Part shown: piece by piece, positions 1-13,500 of the stretch
How positions within the stretch are numbered: position 1 is the stretch's first letter
Layout of the letters: the number at the start of each line of letters is the position of its first letter
Assembly (NCBI RefSeq): GCF_020740795.1
Contig: NC_067312.1
Location: 59,210,405-59,274,404, forward strand
Reading direction: 5' to 3'
Length of the DNA stretch: 64,000 bases
From: Apus apus
Taxonomy: Eukaryota > Chordata > Aves > Apodiformes > Apodidae
The notes under the pieces: model-generated
Told to the model about the DNA's origin: nothing
Database searches by the model: none
The model's input: only the letters and a program-made list of their open reading frames with translations
Translations under genes and position numbers: made by a program

Positions 1-985
1 AAATTTTAAGCAGTATCTTCAGCTTGGGCTTCTTGCCACACCATTTCGATCCCACCATGTGGGATCATCTACAGCCCCAGTCAAAGCCATCAGCAGAGCT
101 GTAACAGAGAGCCCAGCAGCTTACCCTCTCCACTGCCACTCCCCAGTTCTCCAAACTATGTCCCAGAGTCTTCAGTCCAACACACAAAAAAAGTGCCTGC
201 CTGCCAAAGCTTTAGCCTGCTGTCCTCAAAGGATACTTGAGGCCACTAGACAGAACCAAATACATGAAACTAAAAATCTTTTCATTATAGGAAGGTGCAG
301 CTGGCATGCCACAAATGTTTTTAATGTGCATGTGTAGTAATCCATGCTTGCTGTTTGAATATGTCATCATTCAACAGACCCCCTGGAGGGAGGGCCCTGG
401 AGTCAGGGAGACACATAGCAACTGTATTTTTTAGTATGTTTATGTGCATCAGAGGCAACATAAGAAGTGGCACTGTGTCCTGATTTGCTTTCTACAAGAA
501 GTAAAGGAGTCCCACAGAAGAGATGGCTGGGAGATGGACAGGGCTACCTGCAAGAAGGGAGATTACTTCATATTTTCATGGCAAATGTCAGGCTTATGAA
601 GCCTTCTTCCTCCCACTATTTTACCTTGCATGAACAGCCCCTCCACCAAATGTGCGTGACTAAACCACTAAAGCAATCTAGAACACCTTTAACCAGACAG
701 GCTTTAACCAGACCAGACAGATCTCCCAAACTACCCTCAACACAGCTCTGCTCTTCCAGGCATCTGCAGGACTCCTCCTGCTACCACAGCAGGTACCACT
801 GTTGTCCCACACAGGTAACAATCCCCGTTGGCCAGAACAGAAATGGGAAGCACTGGTGTTTCTTGCCTGGCTACACACAGTGTTATGGTACCACTCTGTG
901 CAGCAAAACAGACTTGGTCTCTGCCTTCTGTGTGTCAAATGCATGGTCTTGTTAACAAGAGAGGAGAGTAGAAAGGAGCAAATAC
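1..985 (-). other. TMOD1 intron 5' part (after the fifth coding exon)
   Basis: Intron sequence running off the left edge. I see no match to the next tropomodulin exon (expected to continue NIP-PTLKAYAEAL) on the minus strand and no recognised repeat. Open frames here, up to about 160 codons, have no family features. Confidence 0.7.
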
Positions 986-1116
986 CATAATATTGTTAAG
1001 GTTGACTTCCTCAAGGTCAGGATCATTGGTTTGTATTCGTTTCAGAGTTTCCTCCACATCTGTTGAGTTTGGTTCCTCATCAGGAACTGGTTTGTACTGT
1101 GTAGGCTTAATCACAC
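986..1116 (-). CDS. TMOD1: TMOD1 fifth coding exon (about residues 163-206)
   Basis: 131 bases after acceptor TTCACTTGCAG. It encodes [20 protein letters not shown] and ends EEVNLNNIM at ATG|GTATTTG in phase 0. Mammalian proteins have Arg where Met closes this exon; the frame and the GT donor support Met here. This is the start of the leucine-rich repeat cap. No later TMOD1 exon is recognisable in bases 1-985. Confidence 0.9.
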
Positions 1117-4100
1117 CTGCAAGTGAAAAACAAGATACATGAAAACAAAAGCACCCTGACCAGTATCATGTTCTCTTTGGGTGTGTTTCTCTTCCAGAAG
1201 CAGTGCTGGGAGAGGGCAGCGTGACCTGACAGACACAGGATGAGAGACCCAGCAGCACTCGGCAGCTCCACCTGCGCTCAGGTGCATGTGGAAAGGCTGC
1301 CCAGCCAGCACAGAACAGCTGGTGCCTGCTGCTCTGTGCTCTCAGGGTCATGCATTGGGTGGTGGAGGGCACGCTGCCTGCCTGGGGCTGCTCCCTGAGA
1401 TGCCATTGCTCCCAGATGGTGCCAGGGCAGCAGCTGAGGCTGCACTGGATCTGACCAGGCAAGGATTCACCAGAGACCGCCCCTGCAATCACAGGCTTCT
1501 CCAACAGTCATGGCTTGAACCTTCAGCCTAAAAAGTAATTCCCACTTTGCCTCTGTTAGCAGCTTCAAAGCCAAATGGAGCAGCCTGCTAACACTTCAAA
1601 TCACTTACTATTGAGCCCTTCTTTGTTCACAATGGTGCTGCTCCCCAGTGCCTCATAGTACTGCTGGTTACTCATCAAGGTGTGCATGCCAAGGATGGCT
1701 AGAAAAAAAGGAGAACATGACTTGAGGTATTGCAGTCTCCAAAGCTAGGAAAAGACACATATATGCCATCCTGTCTGGGATGGGGGTCTATAGTGCATTC
1801 ATTACCTTTCCCTGAGCAAGCACAGAGCAACACACAAAGGTGGGACTAACCCCCTCGGCTGACACAAATATGCAACAGCACTCTGATGTGCTCCCCTCTT
1901 TGTGCCCATATTGTATGATCCACAGCAGAAGAGGAACTTCACCTAGCAGACAGGCAACAGCCAAACAGAAAAGGCTTCCCAGTAGCTGATCTGATTCTGC
2001 GTCACACAAAAATAGCGAGGCGAAGACAATAAAACACACAAAAAGCACCACTGATAAGTTTTCACCTAAAGGGTCCAGTCCAGCAGGAGCCTGCACACCC
2101 TCATCTCTCTTACTCACCTGGGCATATGCCACACAGTGCACCAGTCCAGTTTTTGAGATGAACTGTGCCTCACACAGAACCAAACTGAGCCCCTCAAGCA
2201 GCAACGTATGACGTCTCTGTGGTCTGAAATGTGGCAATGCACATCATGTGCTTACAGGGTGGTGATGGGCTTTTAACTGATCTTTGTATGCTTAGAAGTT
2301 GACATTGTGAGAAGCTAAAGCTCTGCTGGCTCAGCTGAAATGCAGAAAGTGATGGTATGAACACAATTCTAAGAGCGTAAGAGTCCGAAAGACAAACTTC
2401 TGCCAATTTGCAAGGCTCATGACTGCAAAACCAATATTCAAATGCACACTAAAACAAGCCCAGGGGAAACTGCTGACATTCTTGCCAGCTGCAAATAAGC
2501 AGTGGGAAGCCAATGGCTTACAAACATTGAGGCAAAAGTTCTGTTTATAAAAATAACCCTGCAAGTCACAGGAAGTTCATCTCAGACAATAACCTGGTTG
2601 TCTAATCAACACCTTTTTTTTTAAAAAAAACAACAACTATATGACTTTCTAAAGAAAAACATAGACATGTGAATACTTGTTACAAAGAGACAAATCTTGA
2701 CTTCTGGATGGGCACAGTGGTTAAAATACACAAAGGACAAATCTCTCCCTGAAATGCAAGCATGCCACCACAAAGGCACTTTGCTTTCCCCATGAGCTGC
2801 TCTCTTTATGCTTGTTTGGCACCAGTTCACCACCATTTGCTCGGTGCTTTGGCCAAGAGGGGCTGGGAGCTGAAGAAAAGACTATCTCTGAGGCCCATCA
2901 CAAGAATGGCATCTGTTATGGTGACAGCTCACCATGCCTGCAGGTCTTGGTTGCACAGGCAGGACAACTTGCAGCAAAGGGCATCAGTGAACACCACCAT
3001 CCACGTGCCCACACCCTCCCAGCACATCCTAGCTGGATTGCACAGGGCATAGCATCCTCTGCCTGAAAGTCTGAGTGAAGTTGGGCACTTTGAGTTTGTT
3101 TGTTTGTATTTCAGCGAGCCCTTTTATCTCACTGCTGAGGTTTTCAGCAGTGAGACAGAGTTTGGAAAAGTAATTTGCAAGCTCAGCATTTTGGGGACAC
3201 ACGTACATCCCAAACACAGCTTACTCTGACAACTAAATCTCTCCACTAGTCAGGACTGTGAATATCCAGACTGCAGACAGAGGGAAGCATCTGCTGCTGT
3301 GACCATGTAGGGATTTTGGGGACTAGAGTTTGTGCTGGTAGACAAGAGGAACCCACTGTTTGTAAGTCCTGGTGCTTACTGTGTATTATCCAAAGGAGCT
3401 CAAGCAGAACAAAGGCCTCCCATTTCTGCCTCCCTCAGCTGATCAGAGGCATGGGAGCCTTTCCAGGACTCGATGGGAGAATCCACAAGAACTATCCTAC
3501 CGGCCTTGCTAAGGAAGGGTTCCAATACACCAGGGCTGACAACAAGACCTGCTAAACAGGCAGCAACTGTTTCACAGCCTTAGCAAATTTGCAAAAGCAA
3601 CACTGTCACTGTCAATACTGAGACTTCAACACAGCCTTTATCACATCAGTTCTCCTGCTGCCACTTCAAGTGCATTCTCCCAGCAATTGCTTATCAAGTT
3701 GCCTCAAACAGCATTTCTTTGCAAAAATAATTGATGCCCAGATTTGGAGCTTAGAAAAGCAGATTTTGTAGGGTAGGGCTTCATAGAAGTCTAGAAGTAC
3801 CATTAAAAAGCAAAAGCCAGAGATGCAATGCTTGGCCAGGGTACATATGTTGGAAACCTTAATGCAGAAACACATTTCTAAGCCAGACTATAATGTTACT
3901 ATGTAGATGATGTCTAGTGGTTATTCTACAGGCTACCTTGCAGACTCCTGTCAAGGAGTGCCCTGCTAGGGAGTACCTTAGTCTGAAGTAGACAGAACTG
4001 AAAGCAGCAGCCAGTAGCACTGAAATATTCATTGCCTACTAGACCAGCAGGGGACATGTGAGCTTGGTAAAGCACCAAGGGGGTGTTTGCCCAAGGCACA

Positions 4101-7100
4101 TCCTATGCCATTCACACAGCTAGGCTGACACTACTCACTTCAGCAAGGTACCAATATTGTAACCTCTAAAGCAGCAGGGCAAGGAGGCTTGTATGGGGTC
4201 ACCTCCACTCAGACAACACCGCCCGAAAAGCAGCAAGGGGACACTGCTTGACCTCACCGAGCAGGCAGCACAAACCCCTTGGGCAGGGGCCACACCTGCC
4301 CTCCCTGGTTTGCACGGGGCATGTTCAGCCTGGTGAAGAGCAAGCTGCCAGGACTCCAACTGCACCTGCAGCTGCTCTGTCCCTCTCTCCAGCTTGCTGT
4401 ACATTCCAACCTGCTCTTCATCGTTGTGAAGTACCCCAATGCTTTAATGCTGGATTTCACCATGCTGAGCTAACACTCACAAAACTGACCAACTGCACAA
4501 ATTGCTAAAAAATTGCTAAAAATTGTTTTAAAATGTGTTGGAAAAGCTCTTTAACAAACAGCTGCCCTCAGCATCTGTTGAAAGACTGCTCTAACCTCAT
4601 GGCTCCTTTAGTAAGTTGCACAAGAAATCCACGTTCTCACTGGGTCTGTTTGATTGTTTCCTAGAGGTATGGCTTGAAGAGATCTGTGCTCCTGAAGGTG
4701 AAAGGCTGCAGTTTGCAAGACTCAGTGGCAGAGACAGGAGATGAGAACAAAGAGCATGTTGTTCCCTTGATAAATCCTTCTTTTCCCCCCTCAGCTTTGG
4801 TCCATGCTCCTCATTAAATAACATGGGCTGATAGTAACTTTAACTTTTTTTTTTAACAAAGAAAGAAATCCTGTCAAAACTGACAGCATTCAGATAAACA
4901 GCAAAAGGCTCAATAGCTCATTTCCCACAAAAGAGCAAACAAAATGAAACTAGTACCACCAATTCATGAGGAACTATTTTACCAGCAATGTCACAGAGCT
5001 CTGCATCAGAGGCATTAGCAAGGGCTTCCTCCAGTTCTGGCTCCAGAGTCACACTTTCCAAAACAGGATCCATCGGCTTCTGCTTGGGGATCCAAGCTTT
5101 TCCTATAAATGCAAAGTGAGGTCACTGTCAGTATAGCTATAGCACCTGTTTCACAACTAGCCATGCAGCTGCATTTCCATGGGATGAGATTTGCACAGTG
5201 AAAAGGACAAAGGGGACACGAGGACCAAGAGAAAAATCAGAGGAGACACTGAATCCCTTCCCATTAGCCAGGAGGCAGAGTCCAGGAGCTGGACTCTCAC
5301 CAATGTAGAGGGCTGCATCTACAAAACCCCAACAGTATATTTGTACAGGATGATGACTGTCCAATGCACAGTGCTCAGAAAGCCACGCAGAGCCTGACCA
5401 TGCAGGACGTGCTTCTTTGAAGGCTGCAGAAAAGGGATGGAGACTTGCCAGCACTCACATGGACCGAGAGGCCAGTGGCCTGGATCCAGCACTGCGCAGG
5501 ATCACTTCTGCCTCCAAGACAGCTCCCACTGCTAACTCTGCTGGCACAGCAGATGGCATGTTAGTCAAACGAGAGTGGAAAGGAGGTGGTGGAGGGGGTC
5601 TGGCAGTGGGCAGGGAGAGCAATCAGTCATCCAGCACAAGGGAGGGAAGAAGAAGCAGGCTTGGGGCAGCTGGTCTGGCTCAGCACTGTTGCAGAGGGCA
5701 GTAGGGCAGGGGGAAAGACACAGAGGGCATGCCAGATGGAGACTGCCCTGCTCCATCTTCTGGGACAGCAACTGGCCAAGGAATAGGCCTTTTCCCTATG
5801 AGCCAGAGGTGCAAAGCAACAGCTCCAGCTGGCAACACAACACTGCTGCTCACTTGTGGCCTTCTCCTAACAGGAGCTACCCATGCAGACAAGGGGCTGT
5901 GCTGCAAGTGGTGCAGCTCCAGCCCAGCTCTGAATGCTGAGGGCTCCCCACATTCCCCCCTCTCCCTTATCCAGGGTGACCACTGGGCAAGACACAACCC
6001 TTTCCGTGCAGGAGCTGGCTGTATCCCAGGGAGCCACTGGGCAGCAGACAGGACTCAGGGCTGCTGCCAGTTCCTCATGGCTCCCACTGCCCATGGGAGC
6101 TCTGCTGCCAGGCAGAGCTCCTCGCAGAGGCTGCAGGGGTCAGGTCAACCACTTCACAACGAGGCATCTACATGTGACTGCCTGCCACCAAAGAAAAGAG
6201 AGAGGCTCATGGTGCTTTAACATACCATGACAGTGGGCGGCCTGCTGGGTCAACCCAGTGCTGCCAGGGATGGGAGAGAGGAGGGATCCCAGAGCATTTT
6301 GGAGCAATCCCCTCCCTTGAAATAGTCCAGAATCACTGCAGAGAGATAGTGAGGGCAAAGCTCTTGGCCTGGAATGCCAGCCAGGACTATTTTTGTCCCC
6401 CTCTGAAACCAGAGTCAGCAGCACCGAAGGGGAGAAACAAAGATCCTGCTGCTCAGGGATGTGCCGAGGCAGAAGCAGCTAAATTTAGCCACAAGGAAGA
6501 AGCAACTGTGCTGCAGGCTTCCCGGTATGAAATGGAGGCTGGTATAAACAGCCCTGTGCAAAACAGCCCATCTCCTGCCTGGTGAAGAGGGCAGGAATCT
6601 GCCCCTGGGACACAGCTGCTCCAGCAAAAATAGGCAAAGTGTCACGTGTGCCTGCATGGCCGGGCAACTCCTGGGTAGGCTGCAGTCTGGGCAGGGTTGG
6701 GCCTGGCATGGAGACCCAGAGCCACCGTCCCACCGGACACTCGGCTCGGCGCACTGTGCACACCACCCGGTCACTTCTGCAGGGAACAAAAGCAACAGGG
6801 CAAACCTAATTCTGCTGTCACACAGTAACTCCTTTTGACATCTCAGTGTCATCGAAACGTCTGGCATTAAATTTCAGGAAGTTTCATATCTCAGTCATGC
6901 TTTATTAAGAGTTTGAGCTTTAAATTAAATGGTGCATGCAAACACAGCATTATGTATATAATACAGCACATACACACACACCCGCTCCTACCCTGTCCAG
7001 TATTATGGCCAGGGAGAGCACTTCCCATGGCCAACTAGTAAATCACCCTCCAAACTGCAAACGAGATTATTTACTTCCAGCTCTGCCACAACTGTATGTA

Positions 7101-10100
7101 ATTTACCATCCCCAGCTCACAGCCAATGTAAGTACTGTCCTCACTCAACAGCATGTTGTAAGTTAAAATATGTTTACTGTGTTTGAGATCACACCAGACT
7201 GAAAAGTGACATGAACAGGCAAGGAGCTGTGGATGCAAAATGTCTGCAATGCTTCCCTCTGCTGTGGGTCATGGATGGCTACTGCCTGTGGGACAGCCCA
7301 GAGGGAGCCAGTGCTGGGACAGCATAAGCTTGAGGCTGATAAATCGCTCTTCCCAATAGCACTCAATTTACTCTTTTCATCTAGTTCTTTCAAGGAGAAC
7401 TCAATTTTTGCTAAAAATATCACATTAGGTTTAGTTAAACTGACAGATTTAACACAAGCTCTTTCTCAAAGAGGCATGTGGATCAGGAAGAAGGCAGCTT
7501 GAGAAACACCTCACTTGGGGAACATGCTCATGTGTCCATGTTTTCATGCACTATTTTTTTATGTGGAGCAACCAGTAGCATGAACAGCTTATAACCACAT
7601 CTTCTGCTGCAGGGGGACCATGGTACAGAAGGAGACAAAACAGCAGAAATTGTTGAGAAGCTTCTGAAACTAAGAAGCAAGGACTGAACCATGTGAGACA
7701 ATGTTCAGAGTGTTAATGGGAACAGGAAAGTCCTTTGGATAATGGGACATAGACCAGAACTGGAAAAGATATTGGAAGAAAAGAGAAGTGGCAGAGGAAA
7801 CCCCTTGCTCAGAGGTCCCAGGGCCATGCAGAGCAGGGAAGCAGCAGCTGCCACAGGGTACAGTGCAGGAAGACAGGAACATGTAAGCTGCAGGAGACTA
7901 GGAAATGAGGCTGGGTTTGTCCAGAGATGCTGAAGGCTACATGGGAACTGTAGGGATCATCCCATCTGAGAGCAGCTGTGGAGTTTTTCTATACCAAGAT
8001 GTTTGGTATGTAGGGATAGAACATGAAAGGCAATGGTGGAACAGACAGCGTGGGTTGCAGAGCTCACAGGAGGACTAGGCAGAGGAAAAACAAGACAGGA
8101 TAGAAAATTATGTCTTCTCAAGAGCTGCAGTGAGAGGGGACAAAAAGAGGCTGCACAGTGGTACAGCCTTTGCCCATCACTTAAAACTCTCCAGATGGTG
8201 CCCAAACCAGCAAGTGCATGGACCTTCTGGGCACTTCCCAGTTTATTAGCTAGGCCAGGCAGGGTCTAAACAGCAGAGAGAGCAGATCCACCACCCCCGT
8301 GGTGTCAAAATGAAGTTGTGGTCAGCAACAAAGGTCAGACACAACCCTTCTGCTGTGCGCCCACTGTGCCTTCATTGTGATGCACTAAGTGTGGTACAAA
8401 GCATGACTATACCTCTTTTTTCACCCGTGAAAGGAACCAAGTCTTCTCTGTCTTTAATGTCCTTTGCCTGCTTTTCTAGGTGAGCCATGAGTTCCTCCCT
8501 TTTGAATGGGCCAGTTGGTGGCTTTTGCGTCTGATCCCGCTGCCTGAGCCCCGCTGGCAGCAAGGCATTCTAGGCATGGAGGGGAGAAACACAGGTTATC
8601 TCTCTGCAGGCCACAACCCCCATCCATCAGATGCTTTCCCCTCTCCACTTTCCTGATCGCACTGCCTTTCTTCCACATTGCTGGACAATCTGCTTCTCCT
8701 TTTGTCAAAGGTTAACTCCATCCAACCTCACTGATTTCCACATCATCTGTGATCCTCCTCCCCCCTCAAATTTTAAATGCTAGCTTCACTACAACATCTC
8801 CATGCTGCCAAGTAGATGTTTCTCTACAATAGCAGCTCCTGCTCTTCCTCTGAGGGCTTTCAGTCGTCACCCCCTGCTCCCCTCAGCCTTCTCCCCTACC
8901 CTCACCACAAACTCAACCAATTTTCTCCTCCCTATATGTGTCTGTCTGAGTGCTTACACATCCCACATGTCTCTGCAAGAACAAGTTCAGGGAAATGCCA
9001 TGGTCTTTCACAGAGCAGACCAAAGAGCCATGGAGGTCTCTTCTGCCTCTCATGAGATATTGCAAAACTACAGGCAGGGTCTTGCAGAGAAGGTCACTCT
9101 ATTGCAGAAGAAAACCCTTGCAAACTTCAACCCTTTTTCCAAGTGCCTCCTTGGCATTGAGTCACATTAGCCACCATGGGAAATTGCTTTGTGCGTGACA
9201 GACACGGCACATAAGCACCTGCTTATATATAAATATAGAACCGCCTTAATGCACTAAGACTATTCCCAGATTTGACACTAAGCATGTTCTTTAAAGCTTT
9301 GCTGGACAGAAGTCAACATTTGCGTTTTAAGACATGCAAGGTGATTTTGAACAACATGCTAATTTTTCCAAAAGTAATTGATTAGAATTTAAAGCTGTAT
9401 CAGTGAAAAGCCTGGGAAGGAAAATTATTAATAGGAAGCAATTGGACTCTGGCAGCCTTGTAGGACAACAGAGGAGAACTGTGCTAATGCATAAGGAGGG
9501 AGGCATAAGAAATTGCTTGCTTCCTCAGGCCTCATGCTGTGAAGCAACCATCCAATTTTCATGCTTTGACTCCTGTTCACAGACTGCACCTGTACTGAGA
9601 GATGTTTGCAATTATTTTACCTTTCTGCCTCTTTCACAGAACTGTGTCTTCTGAGGCAGCTGTCACCAGCTCATCAACTCATGTGATTAATCCCAGGAGC
9701 TGGCCTGCCACCTCAATTATTTTCCTGTGTTGCAATTAAAAACACTGATGATGCAACCTACACTGCCCATCACTTCCCCCAGAAACACTAAGTGCATGTT
9801 GCAGGAACAATTTCTCACTTGGCAGTGCCCAGCCTCATGCTCCAACGTTGCTGTAACCCAGAGGCCTGCCAGTTGGCTCTGCACATCCCCTGCCAGGGCC
9901 ACCAGACAGCCTTGCCTCCAATACACTTTCACTGCTTGGCACCAGCAGGGCCTGTGTTTGCACATGCACAGCTGCTCCTGATGCTGGGAGGTGGCTAAAA
10001 ACTAATAGTCTCCTTTTGCAAAACTCTGGCATTTGGATTTTTGCCTAAATGGAGAAAAACACAGATCATTTTAAGTTTGCTATGAAAAAAAACCCCTATC

Positions 10101-10588
10101 AACCTACAAAACCCAAAACATCCTCTCCAAGGCAGCCTGATCAGAAGCAAAGATTCAGTTTCTGCAGGTTTACTGCCCTGCACCAGCACTGGCTCACACC
10201 GATCCTGCAAATTACAGTGCTCATCACCCTACAGCAAGCACTCTGTGGGGCAAGGGCAGGGGAATATCACAAAAGCAAAGACCCCACATGTAGCCTGTGC
10301 TTGTGATGGCAAAACTGGTGCTGTTCACCTGCAGCCAGTCTCTTCCATCTTTGCACCGAGTACAGGCTCTGCAAAGGATCCCACTAAACACAGATGATTA
10401 ATGCAGCCCCATTCCCCCAACACTAATGAGATTTATCACCTAGCAAATCCCGTGTAGAAATTACTTACATCAGGATCCAGCTCTTCCAGTTCATTCTCTA
10501 ACTTCCTGAGCTCCTCCTCCGTCAGAGCTCCAAGGATCTTGTCTTCATCCAGGTCTCGGTATTTTTCTAGCTCCTTTCTGTAAGACAT
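986..10588 (-). CDS. TMOD1: Tropomodulin-1, 5' part of the coding region (five exons, residues 1-206)
   Basis: The product caps the pointed ends of actin filaments, together with tropomyosin, in erythrocyte membrane skeleton, muscle sarcomeres and lens. CDS join on the minus strand: 10588-10469, 8569-8413, 5102-4983, 1698-1609, 1116-986. This gives 618 bases, 206 codons, with every junction in frame. The protein opens [16 protein letters not shown] and carries [20 protein letters not shown], typical of TMOD1; TMOD4 differs at several of these positions. Visible parts are tropomyosin-binding site 1 (about 1-38), the first actin-binding segment (about 39-138), the second tropomyosin site (about 109-144) and the start of the leucine-rich cap (EEVNLNNIM). 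Human TMOD1 has 359 residues, so about 150 residues in further exons lie left of base 1. TDRD7 upstream on the same strand matches the human gene order and supports TMOD1 over its paralogues. Exon calls rest on splice motifs plus remembered family sequence. Confidence 0.95.
1609..1698 (-). CDS. TMOD1: TMOD1 fourth coding exon (about residues 133-163)
   Basis: 90 bases between a pyrimidine-rich acceptor (CTTTTTTTCTAG) and a GTAAGT donor. It encodes [20 protein letters not shown] and on to NKEGLNS. Phase 1 at both ends. Confidence 0.94.
1699..4982 (-). other. TMOD1 intron between coding exons 3 and 4
   Basis: 3.3 kb of intron. I see no gene, RNA or clear transposon in it, only short A/T runs such as the one near 2611-2630. 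The shorter intron 1117-1608 is likewise empty. Confidence 0.7.
4983..5102 (-). CDS. TMOD1: TMOD1 third coding exon (about residues 93-133)
   Basis: 120 bases between acceptor TTTATAG and donor GTAAAA. It encodes [20 protein letters not shown] followed by a Glu/Ala-rich helix ending AELCDIA, the family's conserved path into the second tropomyosin site. Phase is 1 at both ends. Confidence 0.94.
5103..8412 (-). other. TMOD1 intron between coding exons 2 and 3, GC-rich centre
   Basis: 3.3 kb of intron. Bases about 5400-6850 are visibly richer in G+C and in CAG/CTG words than the flanks and are open in several frames on both strands (up to 163 codons). None of those frames has recognisable domains or flanking splice sites that would join TMOD1. 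A short CA tract is at about 6966-6981. Confidence 0.6.
8413..8569 (-). CDS. TMOD1: TMOD1 second coding exon (residues 41-93)
   Basis: 157 bases between an acceptor CCTAG and a donor GTATAG. It encodes [13 protein letters not shown] through [10 protein letters not shown], the segment holding the amphipathic actin-binding helix of tropomodulins. It ends one base into a glycine codon, completed by the exon at 5102. Confidence 0.95.
8570..10468 (-). other. TMOD1 intron between coding exons 1 and 2
   Basis: 1.9 kb of intron between the GTAAGT donor at 10468 and the acceptor at 8570. I recognise no gene or repeat in it. Confidence 0.7.
10469..10588 (-). CDS. TMOD1: TMOD1 first coding exon (residues 1-40)
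   Basis: The ATG at 10588-10586 opens a frame of 40 codons ending LEELDPD at a GTAAGT donor (10468-10463). About 45 bases of 5' UTR precede the ATG. The likely acceptor is TTTCATTTCAG with the exon starting at 10632; a second AG would start it at 10620. The exon covers the first tropomyosin-binding site. Confidence 0.95.
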
Positions 10589-13500
10589 CTTAGAGGAGTC
10601 TTGTGAATCTCACTTCTATGCTGAAACAGGACCTGAAATGAAAGCAAGAAGCATTACACTGAACACATGAAACATGACACTGTAGCCTGGCTGGTCGGGG
10701 AATGCTGAACACCACAGAGTTGCGGAAGATTTATGCTTGGAGCATGGCTGACTTCAAAGCCAGGTCAGATTGCACAGGGCCCCACATCCACATCCTACAT
10801 GCGAGTAGTGGCCCACGGTCACAAGAGTCACACAACTTCAGGTAGCACATTGCTCCATCGTGGGCTTACAGGAACGGCAATACTAAGGAAGTATTTTGTT
10901 CTGGCTAGAGAAGCCTTTCCCCAAGCAATGCTAGGTGTTGACCAAGTGTCGTAAGCACTTATTTCCTTGAAGGCAAATAAACTACAAATTGTAAAGTCTG
11001 CAGCTCTCATGCCCTTACAAGCCCCCAGTGACACCTCCCTGCACATGCCACCCTGGATAATGTCGTCAACAGGCAGGAAAACAGATTTGTAGCATCACTG
11101 AGTACCTCTGAGCCCTGAAAACCTTCACCAGACTACAGTGCCTGGCACTCCTTCCCATGTTTTAAAGCCACAAGAAGATCAGGAAGTATTATCCACTCGT
11201 GTTCAGGAGGCTGGCAGTTAACTGTATTGTTTAGTGACCCACCTTCCCAGAGACAACATGTGTCTGCACTTTTGAAAGCTAAGCAGCTGACCTGAGTGTT
11301 AGTGCACATCTAAACCAACCCTCCAAGTACAGAAGTGGGAGTAACATACTAAATGACCTATTCGGATAATCCCTGCTGACCCAGGGGTTTGTCCTGTGTG
11401 TCCTAATATAAAATGCCACATGCAGTCACACACACGTAACTGGACCTCTGCCAGCTCTAAAAGACTGTAGTAGACTTCTACAAAGCTCAACTTGTCTAAA
11501 ATATGCTTAAAAATTAAGCATACTTGAGTTATAAATACATATAATGAGTTAAAAATACACTCACTACAATAGCGTAACTAATTCTGCTTTTTTGCTGGAA
11601 GATTCCTTCTGTTCCACAGCGTGGTCTGTATACTTACATTTTTGGGCTCAGTTTTTGCAGAGAATATTGAACTCTAGATTACTTAAAATTACTTTTTCTG
11701 CAGTTTAAAAAAAGTTTTGCTATTATCACGAGTAACATTTACATTAAAATAACAGCAGGTCCTGTGCATTCTTCATGGAGCCAAACATCCTTTGAGTTTC
11801 TACAAATGGTGTCTTTTCAGCTTCTGCAGAGCGTCAGAGCCATGCCCCGAGTCACACCTCCCCAGCTTTGCCTGTCCTCTCAAGGCAGATCGTGCTCTTA
11901 CAATTGCTCTTGATTATCAGAGAAGTTTCTTTATACAACTTACAACACAGCTGCTGCTCCAGATAGGAAAATTATCTTTAGCTTGGTCACAAAAGGGCAC
12001 ATTAAGGCACACATGGCTTGACAACAAGCCCTTAAATTTAGAGCCGTCATCTGGTCAGACCTTTGGTTTCCCACTGGTGTGATGGCAATTCCTGCATCAC
12101 TCACATTCCTGCCACTCGCCACTCAGAAAGCGGAGGGCCAGGACATGGTGCCTCTTTGATGGGAGGAGGAGCAGCCCTCCAGGCTCCCACAGCAAGAAGC
12201 AGGGGGTGAAAAACAGGTTTTTGTCAGGCTGGTTTGCTCGGTGGGGTGATAGCCTAGGGGCAGCAGCGTGGAGGAGGAAGCACGGACTGTGGGGCTCAGT
12301 ATGTTTGGACAAGAAAGGCAGTGGTGCTTCCCTGGTCCCCTGCAGCAGTCAGGGCTCCTTCAGCACCAGAGCAATCGTGCAGAGGTCAGGCTAGGAGACA
12401 CCTCCAGCAGCTCAGCCCAGTCAAAGCTGCCCTTCTGCTCAGCACAGAGAAAAAGCAGAGTCTTTATCACCGATTAACATTATCCAATGTCAATTACCCA
12501 TTAACAAATGCTTTTCATTACAGCAACTATTATTACTCTGATGCCAGAGATTCCAGAAAAGCAGCCTGGACCTGGACCTGGAGATGTGCTGAACCACTGT
12601 GACCTTAGAGCGAAGTGCATGAAACATGACTATTTCATATTAAATTTTTAGTTTTGACTATCCTGCTGTGGAAGGAGCTGGAGCTAAGAGCAGGCAGAAG
12701 GGCAAAGGATAACTCACCTCAGGTTGCTAAATTCCCTGCAATGGCTTAAAATACCACACCTGCCATGCACGTGGCAGTCTCCATCCTGGCTGCAGGGGGA
12801 AAGTTACTCCTGGAGGCAGCCACAGCCCTTCCTAACAACCAGGGCAGGCTGCAATGGGTGACTGGGCTGGGAACAGAGTGCAGCCTTTGCAGGGCTGACC
12901 TTGTCACCTGCTGTCAGAAGGACAGAGACTGTCAGCACCAGGAGGTGAAAGGCTGGACAGACATCAGATGTCAGGGCACACCGGCAACGCTTCTGGAAAA
13001 TGCCCCAGGTTTCAAAGCATTGGGGTAGAGGTAAGAAGCTGGGGCTGCATATAGCAAAGATCCTGAGGGTTGAGGACAGGTGCACAGCCTGCTGAAACAT
13101 GGCTGAAATCCCCAGGAGAAGATACTAGGTTGCTGAGCTGACGGGACAGTGGCCTCACAGCCCTGCTGGTGCCACCGGCCAGTGACACGGCTGGCGCGGC
13201 TCCCACGGGGAGCAGCGTGTCGGGAGCACCACCCGTGCCTGCAGCAGCAGGACATTTTGTCCTGCTCCTCTGCCTTGCGCTGCGCGGGTTCAGCATCACA
13301 TCCTCCTGCACAGCCTCCAGGGCCTGGCCGTTCACTGGCTCTCACTTATCTCCACAGCCCAGGGCTCTTCTACCCTATCATACTAACGAGTGTTGGGAGA
13401 AACAGCACATAGCCCACCTGCTGTAAATGGCAAGAGGGCTTTGTGCTGCCAAAAATAAGAAAGAAGCTAATTCTGCCTGAGCATAATCGTTTTCATTTTT

